Part shown: in pieces, positions 1-5,985 of the stretch | Position numbering within the stretch: position 1 is the first letter of the stretch | How the letters are laid out: each line of letters opens with the position of its first letter | Origin: Caldilineaceae bacterium | Lineage (GTDB): Bacteria > Chloroflexota > Anaerolineae > Caldilineales > Caldilineaceae | Length of the DNA: 7,624 bases | Assembly: GCA_012032975.1 (NCBI GenBank) | Contig: JAAUPU010000120.1 | Coordinates: 1 to 7,624, forward strand | Reading direction: 5' to 3' | Program-made: the position numbers and the translations under genes | Notes under the pieces: model-generated | What the model was told of the DNA's origin: nothing | What the model saw: only the letters and a program-made list of their open reading frames with translations | Databases searched by the model: none

Positions 1-3
1 ACA

Positions 4-45
4 GGGATGACAGGGTGAGGGGTGAGGGGATGACAGGGTGAGGGG
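4..45. repeat. Two direct copies of a 19 bp G-rich repeat
   Basis: The 19-mer GGGATGACAGGGTGAGGGG occurs exactly at 4-22 and again at 27-45, so the period is 23 bp. The start of the array may lie outside the window. A 12-of-13 match to the GATGACAGGGTGA core appears in inverted orientation at 635-647, beside the stop codons of the two convergent genes. Short tandem arrays of this style occur in intergenic DNA of several bacterial groups, including Chloroflexota; that comparison is from memory. No function can be read from it. Confidence 0.8.
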
Positions 46-76
46 CTTGAGCTTTGTGGCTTCCCGTTTGACGTGT

Positions 77-101
77 AGGGGCGAATTGGTGATTCGCTCT
101 T
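77..101. repeat. Small imperfect stem-loop (GTAGGGGCGAAT-type intergenic element)
   Basis: GCGAAT (81-86) pairs exactly with ATTCGC (92-97) around a 5-base loop. The stem extends outward by G80-T98, G79-C99, G78-T100 and A77-T101 if G-T pairs are allowed, so ten pairs can form. The left arm GTAGGGGCGAAT resembles the left half of short palindromic intergenic elements that I recall from Chloroflexota genomes. The right half appears to have diverged into the adjacent 12 bp tandem repeat. There is no T-tract after it on either strand, so it is not called a terminator. Confidence 0.4.
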
Positions 102-158
102 TTGGTTGCCCCGTTGCTTGCCCTCTTGGTTGCCCTTTTGCTGGCCCTTTTGGTTGAT
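99..158. repeat. Tandem repeat, five copies of a 12 bp unit
   Basis: Five contiguous 12 bp units match the consensus CTTTTGGTTGCC. They lie at 99-110 (exact), 111-122 (CCGTTGCTTGCC), 123-134 (CTCTTGGTTGCC), 135-146 (CTTTTGCTGGCC) and 147-158 (CTTTTGGTTGAT). Because 12 is a multiple of three, the array can be read as a leucine-rich hydrophobic peptide on the plus strand, which imitates a signal peptide or membrane helix. That reading is most likely a by-product of the repeat rather than a gene start. Divergence between the units suggests the array is not newly expanded. Confidence 0.85.
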
Positions 159-336
159 CGCGCACGGATTGCTGGGATGGACCTGACGATCTCCGTCCTG
201 CCCACGGTATACGACCACTGCCCGGAATCGAACGGCCGCGCCTACTCCCCGCCCATCTGTCTGGATAACTGCGCCCAGCCCTCCAACCCGGCAGGCAGCC
301 CCAACGCCGGCGCGAGCGTGGCCAGCGCGTCGAACT
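159..336. other. Gene-poor stretch between the tandem repeat and the DUF433 remnant
   Basis: One plus-strand frame stays open from the tandem repeat through this stretch with mostly G or C in third codon positions. Its translation is rich in Pro, Ser, Asn and Cys and resembles no family I know. On the minus strand a 32-codon open piece ends in TAG at 242-244 (last residues RQMGGE). It is closed upstream by TAA at 341-343, so it could at most be the tail of a lost gene. I see no ribosome-binding site or complete gene here and treat it as intergenic or degraded DNA. Confidence 0.4.
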
Positions 337-656
337 GTTGTTACAGACGAAGCGATACTTGGCGGCGAACCGATCATCAAAGGCACGCGCACGCCGATAC
401 GCGCCATTGTCGAATTGTGGCGTCAAGGGTCGCGCCGGAAGAGATACCCACACAACTACCGCACCTGTCGCTGGCTCAAATCTTCGACGCATTGAGCTAC
501 TACAGCGATCATCAAGCCGCGATCAATGCGTACATCGAACGAAATCGCATCCCAGAAGAACTGGTCGATCCGCGGGTTCGCCGCGACGAACGGGTCTTCA
601 GGCGCATCGATGACGAAACACGGGTCTCATCCCGTCGCCCTGTCATCTTGTCATGA
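337..656 (+). pseudogene. DUF433-family antitoxin-like gene, interrupted by a frameshift
   Basis: DUF433 proteins are small DNA-binding-type proteins that usually act as the antitoxin half of toxin-antitoxin pairs, commonly beside a DUF5615 PIN-like toxin. The first half is read in the frame starting at 337 and gives VVTDEAILGGEPIIKGTRTP then IRAIVELWRQG (through 429). This is the family signature LGG-P-I-KGTR-P. The second half continues one frame over from 429 with VAPEEIPTQLPHLSLAQIFD, then ALSYYSDH and AYIERNRIPEEL. Adding one G to GGGTC at 427-431 joins the halves without loss (WRQG-VAPEE), so a single base is missing. No start codon or ribosome-binding site is clear upstream of 337. The tail after PEELVDP (to 656) is longer than I expect for the family and may itself be out of frame. 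No toxin gene follows: the gene converges directly on the FemAB region, with the two stop codons inside one TCATGA. Family assignment is strong. Whether it is a real pseudogene or a sequencing error is open. Confidence 0.8.
635..656. repeat. Inverted partner of the left-edge repeat, overlapping both convergent stops
   Basis: TCGCCCTGTCATC at 635-647 is the reverse complement of the GATGACAGGGTGA core seen at 6-18 and 29-41, with one mismatch. A further GTCATGA follows to 656. The left-edge repeats and this copy therefore flank the DUF433 remnant in opposite orientation, about 620 bp apart. The same 22 bases contain the ends of both the DUF433 reading frame (TGA at 654-656, plus strand) and the FemAB reading frame (TGA from 653 to 651, minus strand). 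Confidence 0.5.
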
Positions 657-1616
657 TCGCCTTCGCATCCACCCGAGCAGCAGCGGCATGGCTTCTGTGT
701 AGAGCCGGTAGAGCGGCGGCGAGGCGACGAAATCCCACGCCCCCACTTGTGGACGAAAGGTCGCGCCAAAGCCCTGTTTGAACTGCCACACCCCCTGCAT
801 GGGATCCTCTTCGTCGTCCAGTTGCGTCGGCGCACCCCACCAGTCATAGAGCGAGCAGCCCTGCTCCATGCTCCAGCGTAGCGCCTCCCATTGCAACAGA
901 TAGTTGGGCATGTCGCGGCGTCGCTCCGCGCTGCTGGCGCCGTAGAAATACCAGGCGCAGCGTCCGTAGCGCAACAAGAAGAGACCCGCCACCGGGTTTG
1001 GCTCGTCAGGATGTTCTGCCAGCAGGAGCAGACCGCCGGCCGGATTGTCGTGCTCCTCTTGGGCGGTCAGAAAGGTTCGCCACGTGGCGTCGTAGTAACT
1101 GGCCGGCCGCACCAGGAAACCATCCCGCTGCCCCGTCTCGACGTAAAGATCATAGAAAGAGGGTAAATCGGCTGCCGCGCCGCGGCGCACGCAAATTCCC
1201 CGCCGCTCGGCCAGACGAATGTTGTAGCGCCACTTGCTCTTCATCGCCGCCAGCACGGTCCCCTCACCGCCGGAGAGATCGCTGATCGCCGTGTTCTTGA
1301 ATTGGATCTGCTCGCGGCTGAAACGCCACCCCCGTCGCCGCAACAGATAGACCAACTCGCGCCCTGCATTGCTCGTCTCGGCCACATCCGGGTCGATCTT
1401 CACAAAGATACAACCGCGTTGCCTGGCGACCCGTTCGATGGCGTGCAGGGCGGCTTCGACCTGTGACCGCTCCGTCCAGTCCAGGGTCGGTCCCTTGGGC
1501 ACATAGCCGATGCGCAGCGGCAGCCCGGGCAGCGCTTGACGCCAGAGGAACTGGAAGGCCGCGCCCTCCCCAGGGCCGGGCAAGACAAAACGTTCAGCAT
1601 TCCAGCCGGTCTGCAC
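651..1616 (-). CDS. FemAB-family aminoacyltransferase, second (C-terminal) copy
   Basis: FemA/FemB/FemX-type enzymes (PF02388) transfer an amino acid from aminoacyl-tRNA to the peptide stem of a peptidoglycan precursor, building interpeptide bridges in the cytoplasm. This frame begins at a GTG (1616) that falls inside the domain, at QTGWNAERF, so it is not a natural start. The missing N-terminal piece (from about TAWRAALARF to QSWEWGALK) is encoded in the frame of the upstream copy. Conserved FemAB features follow in order: IGYVPKGPTLDW, VKIDPDVAE, MKSKWRYNIRLAERRG, TGQRDGFLVRPASYY, YFYGASSAERR, MPNYLLQWEALRW, YDWWGAP and FKQGFG, ending LYTEAMPLLLGWMRRRS. Counting the displaced piece, the domain is about 350 residues, the size of the compact FemX form without the long coiled-coil arm. 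It shares whole motifs with the upstream copy but has diverged elsewhere, so the duplication is old. The bridge amino acid it adds cannot be told from sequence. Confidence 0.88.
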   Translation of the reverse strand: MQTGWNAERFVLPGPGEGAAFQFLWRQALPGLPLRIGYVPKGPTLDWTERSQVEAALHAIERVARQRGCIFVKIDPDVAETSNAGRELVYLLRRRGWRFSREQIQFKNTAISDLSGGEGTVLAAMKSKWRYNIRLAERRGICVRRGAAADLPSFYDLYVETGQRDGFLVRPASYYDATWRTFLTAQEEHDNPAGGLLLLAEHPDEPNPVAGLFLLRYGRCAWYFYGASSAERRRDMPNYLLQWEALRWSMEQGCSLYDWWGAPTQLDDEEDPMQGVWQFKQGFGATFRPQVGAWDFVASPPLYRLYTEAMPLLLGWMRRRS

Positions 1617-2895
1617 CTTTTAGTGCGCCCCATTCCCAGCTTTGCAGGACGTGGGGCATGGCAAAGCGGGCAAGGGCAGCGCGCCAGGCTGTCGCCTCGT
1701 CGATCTCGGCAAGCTCGGCGAGGCGCGCCCGATCCTGCCGCCGCCGATCGCGCGCCGTTGCCGCCAATTGTCGCACGGTTCGCTGGGCTTCCTGGCCGGC
1801 AATGCCCAGTTGGTAGAGTCGGTAGCCGCCGGGTTGCACCGGCCTGTCCCAAGCCCCGACCGTACGCACCACATCGCCGCCAAAGCCCTGCTTCAGGCGG
1901 TAGACGCCCCACAAGCCGTGGCCGGGCAACTGGTTGAGATCGACCGGCAGCTCCGCGGCAGGAACAGGCTCGCCGCGCCCGATCCCCACAGCGAGCTGGC
2001 CAATCTCGTCGGGGATGCCCCAGAAGTCGTAGCAGGTGACGCCGCGTCCTTTCGCCCACTGGATCGCGGCCCATTGCAGCGCGTGGTTGGGCATGCGGTT
2101 GCGTTCCCGATTGCTGCTGGCGCCCCACAGATACCAGGCCCTATTTCCCACTGCACAGACGACGATCGCGGCCAACGGTTGCCCCTCATACTCGGCGAGG
2201 AGAAAGACCGCAGAGTGGGGCGCGAGCAAATCAAACGCGGCGCGGTAGTAGCTTGCGCTGTGTACGGCAAAACCATCGCGCTGACCCGTTGCGCCCATCA
2301 ACTCGTTGAATGCCGCCAGATCGTCCTGCCTCGCCTCGCGCACAGAGACCCCCTTGCGTTCGGCCAGGCGGATGTTGTACCGCCACTTGCTCTTCATGGC
2401 CGCAAGGAGGGCGTCCTCATCCTGCGAGATGTCCAGGAGGATGGTGCTGGCCGGCTGGATGCTCTGACGGCTGGGCGTAAAACCCAGCTGACGCAGCCGC
2501 GCGCGGTTGGCGGGCGTGTCGAGCAGATCTGGCTCGATCTTCAGCACAGCCGCGCCGGCTCGACGCGATACGGCATCGAGTGCGTCGACAAGCTGCCTGT
2601 TCAGCGGCAGATCGGCCCAATCGGTCAGCGGGCCTCGGGGCGCATAGGCCAGCGTAAGACCGAGGACGCGCCGAAAGAGCAATTGTGACCCGGCAATAAT
2701 TTCGCCGCCAGGTCTGTCGAAAAGCGCAACCGGCTGGTCGCGCCAACCGAAGCGGCTCTTGAGCGCGCCCCAGTGTGTTGTCTGGAGAAGTTGGCCGTGT
2801 GGGTGAGCGGCCACGAATGCATCCCACTCCGCGTTGGATGGGACGCCGATCAACGGTTGTAATGCCTGCATCGGTTCTGTCATAGGGGCCATCAT
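1594..2895 (-). CDS. FemAB-family aminoacyltransferase, first copy, running into a second FemAB domain
   Basis: This is a FemX-like peptidoglycan bridge aminoacyltransferase of the same family as the downstream copy. Numbered from an ATG at 2883, it shows WGALKSRFGW near 38-47, YAPRGPLTDW near 80-89, LKIEPDLLD near 114-122, MKSKWRYNIRLAERKG at 163-178, TGQRDGF near 199-205, YLWGASSNRERNRMPN near 251-266, YDFWGIPDE near 285-293 and LKQGFGG near 330-336. After GGYRLYQLG the frame crosses a charged linker rich in Arg and Ala and enters a new FemAB start, EATAWRAALARF to QSWEWGALK. There it breaks and stops early at 1594. Deleting one base near 1616-1621 would continue it as WGALK-VQTGWNAERF, aligned with WGALK-SRFGW of the first domain. 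Candidate starts are ATG at 2895, 2892 and 2883, or GTG at 2967; none has a clear Shine-Dalgarno. I chose 2895. Most likely 651-2895 is one tandem-domain gene of about 747 residues. Confidence 0.88.
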   Translation of the reverse strand: MMAPMTEPMQALQPLIGVPSNAEWDAFVAAHPHGQLLQTTHWGALKSRFGWRDQPVALFDRPGGEIIAGSQLLFRRVLGLTLAYAPRGPLTDWADLPLNRQLVDALDAVSRRAGAAVLKIEPDLLDTPANRARLRQLGFTPSRQSIQPASTILLDISQDEDALLAAMKSKWRYNIRLAERKGVSVREARQDDLAAFNELMGATGQRDGFAVHSASYYRAAFDLLAPHSAVFLLAEYEGQPLAAIVVCAVGNRAWYLWGASSNRERNRMPNHALQWAAIQWAKGRGVTCYDFWGIPDEIGQLAVGIGRGEPVPAAELPVDLNQLPGHGLWGVYRLKQGFGGDVVRTVGAWDRPVQPGGYRLYQLGIAGQEAQRTVRQLAATARDRRRQDRARLAELAEIDEATAWRAALARFAMPHVLQSWEWGALKGADRLEC

Positions 2896-2925
2896 ATCGT
2901 GGATGGGTGGCAACAAAATGTCGGT

Positions 2926-2950
2926 GGATTGTCTTGACTCTTGACAATCC
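2926..2950. promoter_or_regulatory. Inverted repeat upstream of the FemAB region
   Basis: GGATTGTC (2926-2933) and GACAATCC (2943-2950) form a perfect 8 bp inverted repeat around a 9-base spacer, 31 bp before the chosen FemAB start. It sits in the 101 bp gap after oppF. It could be an operator or a weak transcript hairpin. There is no T-run beyond it on the minus strand, so it is not a classical terminator. A TTGTCA inside it could serve as a -35 box, but I found no convincing -10 at the right spacing. Confidence 0.35.
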
Positions 2951-2996
2951 CAGACTTGGGCGTCCACTGAAAGGGTCGAGCGCTTGACCGGCTCGG

Positions 2997-4066
2997 CTAT
3001 TGCCCGGTCTCTTCTGACTGCCCGGTCTGCTCCACCGGCGCCGAGGCAACCGAGCCGCGGTTGGTTTGGCCATCTTAAAGAGCGTACCCAGCTCCTCGTT
3101 TGGCAAGGTCGGTTTGGAGTCGTAAAGATAGCAGGCCGACACCGTAGCCTCGGTGGTGCGATAGAGCGGCGGCGGGCTTTCTTTGCAGATCTGCATCACA
3201 TGGGGGCAGCGCCCGGCGAACTTGCAGCCCCGCCTGGAGGCAGCCGATTCGTCGTCATCGGTGGAGATGATCTCCTGTTGACCCCACTGGCGGGTCAAGT
3301 CTGGCCAGGGGATGGAGTCGATGAGCAGTTGGGTGTATGGGTGTTGGGGGTTGACGATCACATCATCCACATTGCCCGCTTCCATGACCGAACCGCGGTA
3401 GAGGATGATGATAAAGTGGCTGACATGATAGGCGGTCGTCAGGTCGTGGGTGATATACAGGATGGTGATGTCATACTCTTGATTGAGTTCATGCAGACTT
3501 TCCAGGATTGTCGCGCGCAGCGACGCATCCACCATGGAGACCGGTTCGTCGGCGATCAGCAGTTGAGGCTTCAACAACAGCGCCCGCGCCACCACCAGCC
3601 GCTGCCGTTGCCCTCCGCTGAGTTGGTGGGGGAAGCGACCCAGGGTCTCTTCCGGGCGTAAACCCACACTGACCAACGAGCGAGCAATGACTGCCTTCAT
3701 ATCCATGTCGGGGGTCGCCAGATTAAAATTCTTGATCGGCTCTTCCAGAATGTGGTCCACTTTGTAAAAGGGATTGTACGCGGCGAAAGGATCCTGGAAG
3801 ACGGCCTGTACTTCCTTGCGAAAGGCGAGTTGCTCCTTGCGCTTGAGCGATTGCAGGTCTCTGCCCTTGTAGAGAACCTTGCCGGATGACGGCGCCAAGA
3901 AACCCAGCGCCATCATGCCCAATGTCGTTTTGCCGCTGCCGCTCTCCCCCGCCACCGCAATGATGCTGGGTACGCTTGCATCGATGGCGAATGAGATGTT
4001 GTCCATCGCTATCGTGCCGCCCTTGAACTCTTTCGTGACATTTTTTAGTTCGAGCAAGTTTGTCAT
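2997..4066 (-). CDS. oppF: Opp/Dpp-type ABC transporter ATP-binding subunit OppF (frameshift near the 3' end)
   Basis: This is the second of two ATPases that power the importer at the inner face of the membrane. From ATG 4066 it shows Walker A GESGSGKT at 40-47, the Q-loop VFQDP with Q91, the signature LSGGQRQR at 149-156, Walker B LLIADEP with Glu174, the D-loop SMVD at 177-180 and the switch His207 in YITHDL. The Opp/Dpp-specific C-terminal region follows, with NPQHPYTQLL and a cysteine cluster (C281, C287, C294, C312). The ATG overlaps the oppD stop as ATGA, so the two are translationally coupled. After LGTLFK (331) the frame runs on without a stop to 2417, antisense-like to nothing known and out of frame with FemAB. 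Restoring one base near 3070-3074 gives a short tail ending SEETGQ and a TAG at 2997-2999, for about 356 residues. The ATPase call is firm; the exact end is inferred. Confidence 0.9.
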
Positions 4067-5042
4067 GTTGTGACCGTTTCCACCTCGTGCAAATGACAGG
4101 CTGCAAAGTGGCCCTGGCTATACTCCTGGTAGGTTGGCGGCTTCACTGTGCAAATGTCCATCACCTGTGGACAGCGGTCGTGAAAAACGCAGCCCGGCGG
4201 CAAATCGCGCAAGAGCGGCGTGATGCCGGGAATTCCTTTGAAGACGCCCCGCCTGCCGATGGTGGGCAGGCTCTCGATCAGCAGTCGCGTGTAGGGGTGA
4301 AGCGGATTGGTAAAGGTATCCTGAACCGTGCCCAACTCTGCAAAGCTGCCGGCGTACATGACCGCCATGCGGTCCACAAACTGGGCCATCAAGCCCATGT
4401 CGTGGCCGATCAGGATCACGGCGCTGCCCAGTTCATCCTGCAGCCGCCCGATGGTCTGCATCACCTGGCGCTGGGTGACCACATCCAGCGCGCTGGTCGG
4501 CTCGTCCGCAATGATGACCCGCGGGTGCATGGCGATGCTGATCGCGATGCAGACGCGCTGTTTCATGCCGCCGCTCAACTCGTGGGGATACATGTTGGCC
4601 ACCTTGCGGTCCAGCTCGACGCGTCCAGCGCCTCCAACGCTCGCTGCTGCAATTCCGCCTTGGAGAGGTTCAGATCATGGTCGATCATGCCGTCCAAAAT
4701 CTGGTCGCGGACGCGGGCGACCGGGTTGAGGGAGTTCATCGCGCCCTGGGGGATCATGCTGATCTCCTTGGCGCGGGTCAAGCGCATCTGTTCCTCGCTC
4801 AACTTGGTCAGATCCTGGTCGCCCAGCCAGATCTCGCCATTGGCGATCCGGCCCGGAGTTTTGATCAAACGCAGCAGTGCGAGCGCCATCGTCGATTTGC
4901 CTGAGCCAGATTCGCCGATCAGGCCCAGTCGCTCACCGGGGCGCAGGTCGAAGTTGACCTTGTTGTTGGCGTAGACGACCCCTTCGTCCGTGTAATATTG
5001 CACGTCCAGATCGACGACGCGCAGGACAGGTTCTTTACTCAC
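4063..5042 (-). CDS. oppD: Opp/Dpp-type ABC transporter ATP-binding subunit OppD (internal frameshift)
   Basis: This is the first ATPase of the importer. The GTG start at 5042 is supported by its GTGA overlap with the oppC stop and by GGAGGG just upstream. The first part (to about 4621) holds Walker A GESGSGKST at 43-51 and the Q-loop MIPQGAMNSLNP with Gln99. One base is missing near 4620-4623: GCGCTGGAC GC/GTCGAGCTG joins as ALEALDA-VELDRKVANMYP when one base is restored. The second frame (from about 4620 to 4063) holds the signature LSGGMKQR (156-163 after repair), Walker B VIIADEPTSALD (176-187), the H-loop His214 in LIGHDM, and a C-terminal NPLHPYTRLL with a cysteine cluster (CVFHDRCPQVMDIC, CHLHE). 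With the repair the length is 326 residues, normal for OppD. All ATPase motifs are intact, so a sequencing indel is more likely than inactivation. Confidence 0.92.
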
Positions 5043-5943
5043 CGGGCCCTCCGAACGCGTGGGTTGGCCAGTTCGTCCAAGCCAATCGAGATGAGAAATA
5101 GCATCACAAAGATGAGCGCCACGATCACGATGGGCACGGCCCCCCACCACCAGAGGCCACGCAAGAACGCGCTCTGGTTGATCACCCAGTAGATGGTCAC
5201 GCCCAGCGTCGGTTCGCGCAGCGGGCCAAGACCCAGCGCGGCCAGACCCATCGAAGCGAAGATCGCAGCGGTGACCGCGCCCACCAGCGTCGCGCCCAAA
5301 TAGGGCAACAAATTGGGCATCATCTCTTTGAAGATGATGCTCATGTTGCTCGTGCCGTTGAGTCGCGCCATCAACACGTAGGGGCGTTCGCGCATGCTCA
5401 ACACCTGGCTACGGATCACGCGCGCCGCGCCGCGCCACGAGATCAGCGCGATGATCAGCGCCATGCCGTTGACCGTGATCGCCTTGTCCCCGATAGACGA
5501 TGCGATCAGACCAGGATCAGGAGGCCGGGAATAGTCAGCAGGACATCGACCATCCAACGCACCACACCATCGTACATACCGCCGTAGTAGGCCGATGTAA
5601 AGCCCAGGAAGGTGCCCAATGCAACGCCGATGACGCCGGCAACCACGCCGATGCGGATCGTCATCCAGGTGCCGGCCACGGCGATGGCAAACATATCGCG
5701 TCCCTGGGCGTCGGTGCCAAAGGGATAGGCGACCGGGTCTTCGCAGTCAGGCTCCGATGGTCTGCAATAGGACAACGTGGGCGCGACGCTGGCGGGCGCG
5801 GCCAATGGATACGGGTCTACTTTGGAATCGATATAGAACGAACCGATGGTCGAGAATAGAATCAGAAATAGCAGGATACCAAGGCCGATCCCCAAAGGGA
5901 TATTTCGGCGTATGTAGCGCCAGGCAAGGCGGACGCGTTCCAT
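5039..5943 (-). CDS. oppC: Opp/Dpp-type ABC transporter permease OppC (internal frameshift)
   Basis: This is the second membrane-spanning subunit of the importer. The start is ATG 5943, with AGGAAGTGA about 5 bases upstream; a GTG at 5947-5949 is less likely. The N-terminus has the OppC layout: a short basic cytoplasmic segment, a membrane helix near 14-35, an extracytoplasmic stretch with two cysteines (60 and 67), then YPFGTDAQGRDMFAIAVAG, a family hallmark. The frame breaks after LLTIPGLLILV (145). One base missing near 5509-5511 joins it to LIASSIGDKAITVNG. The second part carries the EAA-type loop that contacts the ATPases (RPYVLMARLNGTSNMSIIFK, then EMMPNLLP, about 187-213) and further hydrophobic helices. 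The repaired protein has 301 residues, the usual OppC size. The stop overlaps the oppD GTG. Membrane and EAA features are intact, so the break is probably technical. Confidence 0.92.
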
Positions 5944-5985
5944 AATCACTTCCTATGTCTGATAACGGCGAGAACGCCTGTCGGA

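Noticed and set aside
1..160. CRISPR array at the left edge
   Set aside because: The repeats are 19 bp with a 4-base gap, or 12 bp with no spacer; there are no unique spacers of normal length and no cas genes.
242..340. Minus-strand open piece of 32 codons ending RQMGGE, with protein-like codon use
   Set aside because: It is closed by TAA just upstream, has no start or ribosome-binding site, resembles no family I can name, and lies over the 5' edge of the DUF433 remnant.
620..635. Short hairpin ACGGG-loop-CCCGT after the FemAB stop as a terminator
   Set aside because: The stem is only 5 bp, followed by GTTTCG rather than a T-run, and lies inside the DUF433 frame.
102..656. A 184-residue plus-strand protein with an apparent N-terminal membrane helix
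   Set aside because: The hydrophobic start comes from the 12 bp tandem repeat, the middle resembles nothing known, and only the C-terminal part is a real domain (DUF433), whose first half lies in another frame.
1642..2688. Long plus-strand open frame of 348 codons
   Set aside because: It is antisense to the FemAB gene, whose conserved motifs are unmistakable; long shadow frames are expected in GC-rich coding DNA.
2984..3661. Plus-strand open frame of 225 codons opposite the oppF 3' half
   Set aside because: It is the complement of the ABC signature, Walker B and H-loop region of oppF.
4060..4974. Plus-strand open frame of 304 codons opposite oppD
   Set aside because: It is antisense to clear ATPase motifs and shows no family resemblance.
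5505..5515. Programmed ribosomal frameshifting in oppC
   Set aside because: There is no slippery heptamer or downstream structure at the joint, and similar shifts occur in almost every gene here, so a technical cause is simpler.
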